18,899 bases of DNA from Verrucomicrobiota bacterium (GTDB taxonomy: Bacteria > Verrucomicrobiota > Verrucomicrobiae > Chthoniobacterales > UBA10450). Below are positions 6,746 to 15,391 of the stretch, piece after piece. Location of the stretch: assembly GCA_005887855.1 (NCBI GenBank), contig VBQB01000256.1, forward strand, positions 1 through 18,899, read 5' to 3'. Position 1 is the stretch's first letter, and the number at the start of each line of letters is the position of its first letter. Under the pieces are notes generated by a model that saw only the letters and a program-made list of their open reading frames with translations, made no database searches and was not told the origin of the DNA. A program made the translations under genes and the position numbers.

Positions 6746-7564
6746 ATGTCGGACAACGGCGTAGGACATCGCTCTGGTGCACGGATGACGACTGCGCACA
6801 ATCGCGTGCTCGCCTTTCTCTGCGTGTTGCTGGGACCCGTTCCGATCGTCGCGGCGCAGGACTGCAAGGTGAGTGCCGCAGTGACCCGCGAGACCTCCGT
6901 CTACGCGCGCCCGGCGACCGAATTCAATACCGCGAACGGCTGGGTCTACGGTTCCCCCGTCGCTGTGCTGGGAGCGAAAGTGAGGGTCTTCGTCTGTGCC
7001 CAACGCACCGTACGCTTCGGCGTGATCTCGCAAAGCTGGACGCAGATCGCATACTGGAGCAGCGGAAAGTGGCAGCACGGATGGGTCGTCAGTGACAACA
7101 TCCAACAGGCTGTCGTGGATCAGCCTTCGGCCTGGGTGACATCATTACCGCAACTGATCCTCCTCGTTTCGAGTGCACGTGCGCAGCCGCCAGTCATCAC
7201 GGAAAGTCCGCCCGCCGATGCACGCGCCGCCCCACCACCGCCTAAAACCTCGTCCCCCGGCGGCGCTGCGAACGCCGACGCTTCGGCGCTCGCGAACTTC
7301 TATGTGGTGTTGTTCGTTTGCATGGTGCTCGGCATGGGCGCGAAGATATTCTTCGACACGCTCCTGGATCAGAAGGGCGTCAACCTGAAGGCGCGGATTC
7401 GAGCCGGCCTCCTGCCAATCTTGGTCTCTCCCATCGTTTTCCTGGGCATTATGCAGGGGGCTGATGTGACTGCGGCCGCCACCCTGACGAGCTTCGTCGC
7501 ACTCGCCTGCTCGGCGTTCCAGAACGGATTCTTCTGGCACACAATCCTCGATCGGGCGAGATAG
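6746..7564 (+). CDS. SH3-like domain protein with three C-terminal membrane helices
   Basis: This 272-aa protein has a hydrophobic segment (about 20-37, signal peptide or anchor), then a region resembling a bacterial SH3 domain (about 45-120: SVYARPATEF, later WQHGWVVSDN). A Pro/Ala-rich linker (about 148-178) leads to three likely transmembrane helices (about 184-205, 219-236, 246-265), the last carrying FQNGFFW. The fold call rests on pattern only. The arrangement recalls small multi-helix membrane modules of bacterial conflict systems (for example the three-helix domain associated with pYEATS), but I cannot confirm that. ATG 6746 is chosen because AGGAGG lies 5 bases upstream; the frame is open earlier. 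An internal Met14 would give a more ordinary signal peptide but lacks a ribosome site. It is the first gene of the co-directional series, 181 bases before the first cytochrome, and its composition is unlike genes left of tRNA-Lys. Confidence 0.75.
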   Translation: MSDNGVGHRSGARMTTAHNRVLAFLCVLLGPVPIVAAQDCKVSAAVTRETSVYARPATEFNTANGWVYGSPVAVLGAKVRVFVCAQRTVRFGVISQSWTQIAYWSSGKWQHGWVVSDNIQQAVVDQPSAWVTSLPQLILLVSSARAQPPVITESPPADARAAPPPPKTSSPGGAANADASALANFYVVLFVCMVLGMGAKIFFDTLLDQKGVNLKARIRAGLLPILVSPIVFLGIMQGADVTAAATLTSFVALACSAFQNGFFWHTILDRAR

Positions 7565-7572
7565 ACATAGCG

Positions 7573-7617
7573 CGTGTCTTGGCGGGAAACATAGGCGAGA
7601 CCTGATCTCGCGTGTAC
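7573..7617. repeat. Hairpin flanked by direct repeats between the SH3/TM gene and the first cytochrome gene
   Basis: A perfect 6-bp inverted repeat GCGAGA/TCTCGC (7597-7602 with 7608-7613, loop CCTGA) lies 33 bases after the stop codon. The 7-mer CGCGTGT occurs at 7573-7579 and again at 7611-7617. No T-run follows, so it is not a standard terminator. It could be an mRNA-stability hairpin or an operator. Confidence 0.3.
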
Positions 7618-7745
7618 GGAGGGTTCCGGCGCAACTGGAAATAATTCGGAACTGCGGCAGACAGAGGCCGAGGTTTTGAGGAGCACATTGCGCACCTGTG
7701 TAGGGTAGATTTGCGTAAGAGGCTACGTCATATGCGGAGGTCCTT

Positions 7746-10376
7746 ATGAGTCGGGTCGCTGTCGGTGGAGTTGTGGTGCTGCTTGTTTCCCTTGTAATGG
7801 CCTATGCAGTTATCGACCCGACGCCGCAGGGGGCCCAGGCTGCGGATGACAGATCTGCTATTGCGACGGTTGGCCAAGGGGCTAACGCCGCACGACCCAC
7901 GCCGGAAAAATCTATTGTTGATCAGGACGCGCCTTATTACCAGGCTTGTGCGCGCGAGGGATTGAATGAGTCGGAGTGTGTCGGGCGGCTGATCTGGTTC
8001 AAAGCCACTGCTGGCAACGACCGGTTTCATACCTATACCTTTCAGCAACGTGTCGGCGTGTTGATCGACTGGTATAGGGTGTTGCGAACGGACCAGCGAG
8101 ACGACCGCTTCTACGCCTGGGGCATCATAAACGATCCGGCTTGCTGCAAGCCTGGCGATCCCAATTGTCCAGCCAGGAGCCTGGAGGAAACCTTTGGCTT
8201 CGATTGGTGCCCTGGGGACGACGTCCTACTGAAATACGTCGGCAAGATCGGCTACGTCGATCCTGCGTGCGGTTTGAAGGATGCGGCGCTCGATCCCGAT
8301 GATCCGCACACGAAGGGAAGCAAGTTGGATCAGCGTCAGTCCCCGTGTGACCTCAAGTTCGGTACCTCAACAGGTGCACTGGGCATTCGCAAGTTCCCTA
8401 ACCCACGCTTCGATGCGAAGAAATGGCGGCAGCTCAACGCTGGCTCGGCCGGTTGGGAAGGCTTCAGCAAGAAGCTAGTCAAACAAACCGGCATCCCTTC
8501 GGACGCAAGGGTGAGCAAACTGGCCGACGCGTCGGTTGAGCCACCGTACCTCATCGGGACGACCTGCGGCTCGTGCCACATCGCGTTTGACCCCCTTAAT
8601 CCGCCGGTAAACCCTGCTCGCCCACGGTGGGAAAACATCAAAGGCCTTATCGGCAACCAATACACTCGGATGTCGGAGCTTTTCGGCTCCGGGATGGCGC
8701 GCACTAGCCTCGAGTGGCAGGTGTTTGCGCATGCACGGCCTGGTGTCCTTGACACCTCGGCGATCCCGCACGACCAAGTGAACAATCCAGGCACCATCAA
8801 CGCGATCATCAATCTGTCGCAACGTCCCACTTTCACCGGAGAAATGATCAACAAATGGCGCAAGGTCGACACCTGCGGCGCGGAAAAGGATGAAGAAAAG
8901 TGCTGGTGCGAGCCGGGTCGCGATAGCAAGTGTTGGCAGCGAAGCACGCGTAGCGACGACAAAACACCAGCCAGGATCGGCGGCAAGTCTGTGACGCTAA
9001 GCGGCGTGCACCACATTCTTAAGGGCGGTGAAGATTCGATCGGCGCACGCGAGGCGATCCAACGCGTCTATTTCAACATTGGTTCCTGCGCGGAGGCGTG
9101 CTGGGTCAATCATTTGACGGACTTCCGCCAATTGGATCCAGAGACCCGCGGCTTTGGCCAGACGCCTTTCAACATCGGCCAGTGCCGACGCGACTGTCCA
9201 AATTTCCGCGCCATCGAGGACCGGCTGTCCAACATACTTGATTTCTTTTTCTCGGCGGAAGCCGACGCGATGGACCTACACGTCGCGAGAAACAACGAAC
9301 GCAAGACAAGGAATCCGACGGCTCCTCCGTACACCCAGCAGGACCTCATCGACGAGCTAGATAAAGAGTTCGGCAAGCGAGCCGTTGCCCGGGGCAAGAC
9401 TGTCTTCGCCGCAAGCTGTGCGCGTTGTCATTCGAGCATCCCCGAGAACGTCGGTGGACCATTCAAGAATCGTGATTTCTATGCGCTGGCGAAAGAGCAT
9501 CCACGCAAGGTGCGCGAGGATTTCCTCGGCAACGATCAGGCGACGCCCGCTACCGAGGTTGGTACGTTCCGCTGCCGGGCGCTGCATTCAAATCACATGG
9601 CGGGACGTGTCTTTTACGAGTACGGCTCAGAGACGATGCGCGCGAAAAAGCCGGTGCCCGATATTCCGGAGCGCGATGAGTTCAAGAACGGTGGTCGCGG
9701 TTACTACCGCAACATCTCCTTGCTGAATGTCTGGGCGACAGCGCCTCTCATGCATAACAACGCTATCGGTCCGGAACTTTGTGGCGCGCCCAAAAACCCG
9801 GAAAACGAGTTCTTCCGCGCGCGCTACGTGGACGCCGGCGGCAAGCTGCTCGACAAGCAGCCTGCTTGCTTCAGATACGACCCGAGCGTCGAGGGCCGCT
9901 TCAAGCTCTATAAGCAGTCGATGTATGAGCTCCTGCACCCGAAGGAGCGTGGAACAAAGACGACCCTGACCGACGACGACGTGATCGTGGATCTCGGAGT
10001 CCGCACTTGGGATGGCAAGCAAGAAAAGGCGTTGTTCGGGTTAGGCGAGGTAAGGATTGCAAGGGGCAACCGTGCGGGATTCCTCAACGGTCTCATGCAC
10101 AAGGAATTCATCGACGACCTGTACCTCGCCAAGCGGAATCCCGCGCGCTTGGAAGCGGCCGGGAAGAAGGACATCGTCCCCGAACTGCAGAGCATTGCCG
10201 ATGATCTGTTGAAGCACCCGGGACGTTTTGTCGAGATAGTCAAGGAAAAGCGCGACTTTCTGCGCACCCGATACGATACCTGTATGCAAGAAGTCGAGAA
10301 CGAAGGTCACCGCTTCGGTGAAGACTTGTCCGAGGAAGACAAGAAAGCGCTGACAGCGTTCCTCGCCACCATGTGA
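7746..10376 (+). CDS. Large exported di-heme c-type cytochrome, RoxA/peroxidase-like
   Basis: This 876-aa protein has a Sec signal peptide (hydrophobic 5-23, likely cleavage after GAQA near residue 32) and so acts in the periplasm or outside. Two c-type heme sites are visible, CGSCH (274-278) and CARCH (558-562). The segment TAPLMHNNAIG with His670 matches, in degenerate form, the APYLHNGSVPTL motif of the two cytochromes further downstream, placing this protein in the same broad RoxA/di-heme peroxidase-like group. It is longer than RoxA (roughly 680 aa from memory), with Cys-rich inserts (about 130-150 and 385-405) and a repeated FNIGxCxxxC motif (Cys448/452 and Cys480/484). GGAGG lies 5 bases before ATG. 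Whether it is an oxygenase, a peroxidase or an electron-transfer protein cannot be decided. The next gene starts 19 bases downstream. Confidence 0.88.
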   Translation: MSRVAVGGVVVLLVSLVMAYAVIDPTPQGAQAADDRSAIATVGQGANAARPTPEKSIVDQDAPYYQACAREGLNESECVGRLIWFKATAGNDRFHTYTFQQRVGVLIDWYRVLRTDQRDDRFYAWGIINDPACCKPGDPNCPARSLEETFGFDWCPGDDVLLKYVGKIGYVDPACGLKDAALDPDDPHTKGSKLDQRQSPCDLKFGTSTGALGIRKFPNPRFDAKKWRQLNAGSAGWEGFSKKLVKQTGIPSDARVSKLADASVEPPYLIGTTCGSCHIAFDPLNPPVNPARPRWENIKGLIGNQYTRMSELFGSGMARTSLEWQVFAHARPGVLDTSAIPHDQVNNPGTINAIINLSQRPTFTGEMINKWRKVDTCGAEKDEEKCWCEPGRDSKCWQRSTRSDDKTPARIGGKSVTLSGVHHILKGGEDSIGAREAIQRVYFNIGSCAEACWVNHLTDFRQLDPETRGFGQTPFNIGQCRRDCPNFRAIEDRLSNILDFFFSAEADAMDLHVARNNERKTRNPTAPPYTQQDLIDELDKEFGKRAVARGKTVFAASCARCHSSIPENVGGPFKNRDFYALAKEHPRKVREDFLGNDQATPATEVGTFRCRALHSNHMAGRVFYEYGSETMRAKKPVPDIPERDEFKNGGRGYYRNISLLNVWATAPLMHNNAIGPELCGAPKNPENEFFRARYVDAGGKLLDKQPACFRYDPSVEGRFKLYKQSMYELLHPKERGTKTTLTDDDVIVDLGVRTWDGKQEKALFGLGEVRIARGNRAGFLNGLMHKEFIDDLYLAKRNPARLEAAGKKDIVPELQSIADDLLKHPGRFVEIVKEKRDFLRTRYDTCMQEVENEGHRFGEDLSEEDKKALTAFLATM

Positions 10377-10395
10377 CCTGACTAGGAGATCAGCC

Positions 10396-11316
10396 ATGGA
10401 CACGCAAAGCAAATGGAATCCGACGATCTCGCGCGACAAACGAGTGTTACTTATCGCTGGTATGAGCGCACTCGTTGTGCTCCTATTGACAGAATGCGAT
10501 CGGTTCAAGCCGCAAGGGCCCGAAGTCAAATTCGTGGCCCCATCTGGCCCAGGCTATCAAGGCAAGGTCGAATTCGCACAGATCGAGTACAAGTATCCCC
10601 TCACGGCGGCAGACCTCAACAAGATTACACCGGAGAATCTGGAGGGTCTGAACCAAGAACAAATCGATCAAATCTACGCTCGGATCACGGCTGGCCCCAT
10701 ACCGGATGGCGCATTCGACGGCAAGATTTTATTTCCTCGTGGATCGAGCGGCGATTTTCGGGCGTCCGAAATCGCGGGCGGCGTCGCAGGATTGGCTCTG
10801 GAACTCAAAGGCGTCAAGCTGACGGTGCTAGGGGAGGCTTTGTGGAAGGGAAAAGTGTTCTTTCGGGACGAGCGCGTGTTGAGAAACCGCATCGAGGAGC
10901 TCGACATCCTGAAGAAGGTGGGGCTCGTCGAAGGTGAACCAAGAAGGCTGAGCGTCAACGGCAAGGAAACTTGGCTCTTGTTTCCGGCCAAACTTTACTG
11001 CGGGCAAAGCCTGCTCGATGCGCGGCGCGAGTCCATCATTATTGACTATTTCTTCACCGACGAGATTCCCGGCTACCAGGAGAAGCCCGACTTCCTTGCT
11101 GGCCGCCGCGGCGCGAGAGTGCGCGACGAAATCCGCATGGTGCGTCCAGGATTTTATCTAGGTCGCGCGTACCTGGACCGTGTCTTTCTGCTGACCTTCA
11201 CGCTCTACAACAAGGAAATCGCCGAGCGCGATGGTCCGGCATTCCTTAAGACCGGTCAGGTCAATGAGGACTGTTGGACTGGAACACAGCAGCGGCTGGT
11301 GGCTGCGGCGAAATAA
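10396..11316 (+). CDS. Membrane-anchored periplasmic protein of unknown function
   Basis: This 306-aa protein has one hydrophobic segment near the N terminus (about 17-33) ending LLLTEC. Cys34 resembles a lipobox cysteine, but Glu at -1 is not accepted by the usual consensus, so an uncleaved signal anchor is more likely. The remainder is soluble, with DGAFDGKILFPRGSSG (about 104-119), LWKGKVFFRDERVLRNRI (about 150) and RDEIRMVRPGFYLGRAYL near the C terminus. The last segment loosely resembles lipocalin-like or ligand-carrier barrels, which is only a guess. No heme-binding CxxCH occurs. AGGAGA precedes the start at good spacing, and it sits 19 bases after one cytochrome gene and 50 before the next. 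It is therefore most simply read as an accessory or substrate-handling partner of these cytochromes. Confidence 0.8.
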   Translation: MDTQSKWNPTISRDKRVLLIAGMSALVVLLLTECDRFKPQGPEVKFVAPSGPGYQGKVEFAQIEYKYPLTAADLNKITPENLEGLNQEQIDQIYARITAGPIPDGAFDGKILFPRGSSGDFRASEIAGGVAGLALELKGVKLTVLGEALWKGKVFFRDERVLRNRIEELDILKKVGLVEGEPRRLSVNGKETWLLFPAKLYCGQSLLDARRESIIIDYFFTDEIPGYQEKPDFLAGRRGARVRDEIRMVRPGFYLGRAYLDRVFLLTFTLYNKEIAERDGPAFLKTGQVNEDCWTGTQQRLVAAAK

Positions 11317-11366
11317 CGTCAGAAACGGGCACCAATCGATAAGGCAGATCGGAGAGGGTAAGTCGA

Positions 11367-13670
11367 ATGAAACTCCCGCTCAAGTCTGCGGCCCTGCTGA
11401 GCGTGCTCGGTTTCTCTATGGCGATCGCGTTCGGGCTCTGGCATTGGCAGGGGGCTCAGAACGCAGAGACCGTACAGGAGAAGCAGGTCTCAAGCCTCGC
11501 TCAACAAGTAGCACCTGTGTGGGCGGCTGACCCTGCAAGTGCGGGCGAGAGCTTGCCGCCAGTGGGCCGCTCCCTCTTCGATTTTGTGGTCATGGATGGC
11601 GAGTCAGCCAGGGTGCCGTTTCCCTTTGAGGCACTTACGAAGAAGATCGACTCTCGGCTCGGGTGCGCAGGCGATGGTCGTGCCACCCCCAAGGGGCGTG
11701 GCATCGGAACGGTCGAAGCTTCGTGTCTGAAGCGCGTGCTGATCCCATTGGGCCGCTCCCTACAGCGGAGTGCGGCAGGGCCCGAGTTCTTCAAGTACCC
11801 GCGTGCTGTTGTCGCAGTGGATACCGAGTCGCCCGCTACGGCACCCGCAGGGTACCACCGCATGCTGCTCAAAGACCGACTCTATCTTGGCTACCAAGAG
11901 AAGGCCAATCTGATCGAGGTGATCAGCTACAACGAGGCGGCCGGCCGCTTTGAGTTCCAGTTGGTCAAAGACTACCGTGTCGGGGCCACGCCTAAAGTCG
12001 TCTACGCCAACCGGACTGTATGTGTCACCTGCCACCAGAACCACGCGCCGCTATTCTCACGTCAGTTGTGGGACGAGACCAACGCCAATCCGCGCATCGC
12101 CGCGCTGCTCACGGCGCGCAGCCGGGTTTTCTACGGCATTCCTGTCGCGCGTGGCGTGGACGTTCCAAACGCGCTCGACGATGCCACGGAGCGTGCGAAC
12201 CTACTGTCGGTGTATCAAAAGCTTTGGCGTGAAGGCTGTGAGGACACCCAGAACAGCCGCAGGTCGGCTCGGTGCCGGGCGGCGCTACTTCAGGCGCTGC
12301 TCCAATATCGCTTGAGCAGCGAGTACGGTTTCGATCAGACCGCGCTGACCTATCGCGAGAATCTGCTCGCGTTACTCGGTCAGACAACCAAAGAGCGTTG
12401 GCCCGGAGGCCTGGCGATTCCGAATCCGGACATCCCCAACCGCGATCCCCTGGTGGGTGGTGCGGACGATCCGGGGTTGGCCGGCGCTACGACGCCAGCG
12501 CATGTGCCAGTGCGCTTCGATCCTTTGGTCCCGCGGGAGCCACTAGAAATCTGGCCTCCCGATGCTAACGACTATGCCAGGCGAATGATTGCCGGCCTGT
12601 CTCAATTCATTGCTACGGAGGACGTAAGACGCCTAGATGCTCATTTATTCGCCCTCGGCTCAAAACCTGGTCAGCCGCACCGGACGTGGTCAAGCGAGTG
12701 CAGCTTGGTCTTCTCGCGACCGTGGTCGTTCGCGCAGCGGCTCGATTTTCGTTGCCCGGCGAAGGAGAACATTGAGAGCGCGTTGCGGGTTTCCGGGCGC
12801 GTCGAAATACCGACCGGAAAGATGGTGACGGGCACAGTAACGCATTTGAGCGTCTCCGGGATAGAAGGCGATACCGGCGAGTTTGAAGTGCATGCCGAGC
12901 GGATGGAATGGAGCAACGGGTACTCAGCGCTCGTCGTCCGTGCACTGCGGCAGGGGCGGCACGTGCGCCTAATCGACGGCAACGCCGTTGACCGGATCAA
13001 TCTGCGCTGGCGTTCTGCGGCTGCGCCGGAGAGCAACTCCCCCAGCGCAACCGTCGAGCTCAAGGGTGAAGTAATCATGAGCGCGCTCGACGATTTTGCA
13101 CCAGTTGCCGCCGCGCTCGCGCGGCTTGCGGAGGACGAAAGTACCGCCAAGGATGTGCTCGCCGCAATGCCTTTCCGCCGGGCCGCCGTGCTGCCGCCCC
13201 TTTTTGCTCGTCTAGGCATGCCCACCGGCGAGTGGTGCTGCCTTGATGATAAGAACATGGCCGCCGCGCGCCTTGATGAAGGCGAGCGAGCGATGCAATC
13301 GGCGCTTGCGGGCGCCGCGCAGCTCTATCAATACTGCGCCTTGTGCCATCAAACGTCGGAGCCCTCGCCGCCGAACTTCCTCTACGGCGACGCCGATCAA
13401 GTAGCGACGAATCTCAGGCACTGTGCCGAGCGCATTTTTTTCCGCCTGAGCATGTGGCAACTGCGGCATGACGACCGGCCGAAAACGCCCATGCCACCCA
13501 TGTTGGCCTTGACGCAGCTCAATGCGGAACCGGAGAAGTGGCCTGGGAGCGTGGAACTGGCGGGACTCAGGCAGTACGCCGTTGACCTGCTTCAAGCGCA
13601 AACGGGGCGCACCCCCGATCTTGATCGTCTTTTGAACGGAAATTACGAGAACCTACGCGGCTGCCTGTGA
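11367..13670 (+). CDS. Exported di-heme c-type cytochrome, second type (767 aa)
   Basis: An N-terminal hydrophobic stretch (about 8-26) acts as signal peptide or anchor. The first heme site is CVTCH (219-223, followed by QNHAPLFSRQLW). The second is CALCH (657-661) in a small C-terminal cytochrome c-like domain that ends with KTPMPPM, whose Met is a plausible sixth ligand. The 430 residues between the sites are mostly novel to me: a helical part, then a beta-rich stretch (about 460-590, RVEIPTGKMVTGTVTHLSVSGIEG). It lacks the APYLHNGSVPTL motif, so it is a different architecture from the three RoxA-like neighbours. Its role may be electron delivery or an independent oxidase. GGAGAGGG precedes the ATG. 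The gene ends 74 bases before the first of the RoxA-like pair. Confidence 0.87.
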   Translation: MKLPLKSAALLSVLGFSMAIAFGLWHWQGAQNAETVQEKQVSSLAQQVAPVWAADPASAGESLPPVGRSLFDFVVMDGESARVPFPFEALTKKIDSRLGCAGDGRATPKGRGIGTVEASCLKRVLIPLGRSLQRSAAGPEFFKYPRAVVAVDTESPATAPAGYHRMLLKDRLYLGYQEKANLIEVISYNEAAGRFEFQLVKDYRVGATPKVVYANRTVCVTCHQNHAPLFSRQLWDETNANPRIAALLTARSRVFYGIPVARGVDVPNALDDATERANLLSVYQKLWREGCEDTQNSRRSARCRAALLQALLQYRLSSEYGFDQTALTYRENLLALLGQTTKERWPGGLAIPNPDIPNRDPLVGGADDPGLAGATTPAHVPVRFDPLVPREPLEIWPPDANDYARRMIAGLSQFIATEDVRRLDAHLFALGSKPGQPHRTWSSECSLVFSRPWSFAQRLDFRCPAKENIESALRVSGRVEIPTGKMVTGTVTHLSVSGIEGDTGEFEVHAERMEWSNGYSALVVRALRQGRHVRLIDGNAVDRINLRWRSAAAPESNSPSATVELKGEVIMSALDDFAPVAAALARLAEDESTAKDVLAAMPFRRAAVLPPLFARLGMPTGEWCCLDDKNMAAARLDEGERAMQSALAGAAQLYQYCALCHQTSEPSPPNFLYGDADQVATNLRHCAERIFFRLSMWQLRHDDRPKTPMPPMLALTQLNAEPEKWPGSVELAGLRQYAVDLLQAQTGRTPDLDRLLNGNYENLRGCL

Positions 13671-13744
13671 GGCGTGAAATCCGGTCCCGAACCCGATAGA
13701 GACGCGCCATCGATCAGCGGGCGCAACGGAGAAGGAGAATCCGC

Positions 13745-15358
13745 ATGGAACAAAAACAAGGTGCAGGTTCCATGAACTTGAACGCACTATTAGGTGACTG
13801 GTGCCGAGCCATCGTCACGCTCGCTGTTGTTGTCGTGCTACTCGTTTGCGGGTACCTCGTCTGGCTATGGAATGAAGACACCCCAACGGACTACGCTGAC
13901 GTGGTAGAGCATTTCAAGTACGGTTCCACTGGAGGCGAGCGCGAATCCGGCTTTCCGCTCTGGATCTGGAAGGCGCTACCGCAGGTGTGCGCTGAACACC
14001 TCCCCGATAAAGGGTTTGCTTCGCCCGGCGCACACCACGAGGACGGCAAAGGTTACGCCGCTTTCGGGATGATTTATGAAACGGGCCACGACCTGCCGGT
14101 TGGCGCCTCCAAGCGCTCGGTTATGGGTATAGAGCGCACTTTTCTGAACTGCGCGGCGTGTCATACCAGTACCGTGCGCAAAACCGAACAGAGTGGGCCG
14201 GAAATCTATGCTGGCATGCCCGCCAACACCTTTAACGTCATGGCGTTCGAGAAATTCTTCTTTGATTGCAGCGCTGACCCCAATTTCAGCGGCGAGTTCA
14301 TCATCCCCGAGGTCAGACGCCTTCTTCAGGCTCGCGGCGAAGATTTGGGACTTATCGACCGCTACGTGGTCTATCCGCTCGCCGTTTGGATTATGCGCGA
14401 GCGCCTGCTCATGCTGCGCGGGCGTTTTCAGTTCGTATATGCGCAACACGAATGGGGCCCGGGGCGGGTGGACACTTTTAACGCAGCGAAAGTGTTATTT
14501 AACTTTCCTATGGGCCAACTGCCGGACCGCGAAATGAATGCCCCCGCTGACTTTCCTGCCATATGGAACCAGCAGAGGAAGAAGGGCATGCAGTTACACT
14601 GGGACGGCAACAACAATATGGTGGAAGAGCGCAACAAGAGTGCGGCATTTGGCACCGGCACTACACCGCCTACCATAGATCTTGGCCGCATCAGACGGAT
14701 TGAGGACTGGCTTCGGAACGCGAACCCACCGTCCTACCCGTTTCCGATCGACCAGGTGCGTGCGGAAGAGGGTGCACCAATTTACAAGAAATACTGCGGT
14801 GGGTGTCACGGTGCAAGCGGGCAGGCATTCGGCGCTGCCGAGGGCGGCCAGAAGATCGAATGCCTAAAGCCGGGCGAGCCGGATGAGGTGCTCTACGGTC
14901 CCTTGGTGGGCAAGATCACACCGATCGAGGCGATAGGCACTGACCGCCGCCGTCTTGATTCATATACCTATACCCTGGCTGTGAATCAGAGCGCTTTGTA
15001 CGCGGGCTATGAGTGGCGCTTCTGCCATTTTCGCAAAACCTTTGGCTACGCCAACATGCCGCTCGATGGTCTGTGGCTCCGCGCGCCTTACTTGCATAAC
15101 GGATCGGTCCCAACGTTACGCGACCTGCTTGAGCCGAGCGGGAAGCGGCCGAGGACGTTTTACCGCGGCTACGACGTGTATGACCCGGGGAAGGTCGGCT
15201 TCGTCAGCGCCGTCGCTGAAGAAGGCGGTCGCAAGTACTTCCGCTACGACACCAGCCAGCCTGGCAACGGGAATAAGGGCCACGAAGGCCCAGCCTACGG
15301 TACGCAACTTGGGCCCGGGGACAAGGACGCCCTCATTGAGTATCTGAAAACGTTCTAA
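13745..15358 (+). CDS. RoxA-like di-heme cytochrome c, membrane anchored (copy 1)
   Basis: This 537-aa protein has an N-terminal membrane segment (about 22-42) that looks uncleaved, anchoring a periplasmic domain. Heme sites are CAACH (136-140) and CGGCH (351-355), 215 residues apart; rubber oxygenase RoxA has a spacing of about 200, larger than classic CcpA/MauG proteins. The C-terminal signature LDGLWLRAPYLHNGSVPTL has His451 as a likely distal ligand of the second heme, followed by FYRGYDVYDP. RoxA cleaves polyisoprene with O2, but most relatives of this type have no assigned substrate and are often labelled di-heme cytochrome c peroxidase. AAGGAGA lies 7 bases before the ATG. The next gene, a clear paralogue, starts 33 bases downstream. 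Confidence 0.9.
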   Translation: MEQKQGAGSMNLNALLGDWCRAIVTLAVVVVLLVCGYLVWLWNEDTPTDYADVVEHFKYGSTGGERESGFPLWIWKALPQVCAEHLPDKGFASPGAHHEDGKGYAAFGMIYETGHDLPVGASKRSVMGIERTFLNCAACHTSTVRKTEQSGPEIYAGMPANTFNVMAFEKFFFDCSADPNFSGEFIIPEVRRLLQARGEDLGLIDRYVVYPLAVWIMRERLLMLRGRFQFVYAQHEWGPGRVDTFNAAKVLFNFPMGQLPDREMNAPADFPAIWNQQRKKGMQLHWDGNNNMVEERNKSAAFGTGTTPPTIDLGRIRRIEDWLRNANPPSYPFPIDQVRAEEGAPIYKKYCGGCHGASGQAFGAAEGGQKIECLKPGEPDEVLYGPLVGKITPIEAIGTDRRRLDSYTYTLAVNQSALYAGYEWRFCHFRKTFGYANMPLDGLWLRAPYLHNGSVPTLRDLLEPSGKRPRTFYRGYDVYDPGKVGFVSAVAEEGGRKYFRYDTSQPGNGNKGHEGPAYGTQLGPGDKDALIEYLKTF

Positions 15359-15391
15359 CGCGCGTCGCCGGCGTCCTGCTGAGGGGAAAAA

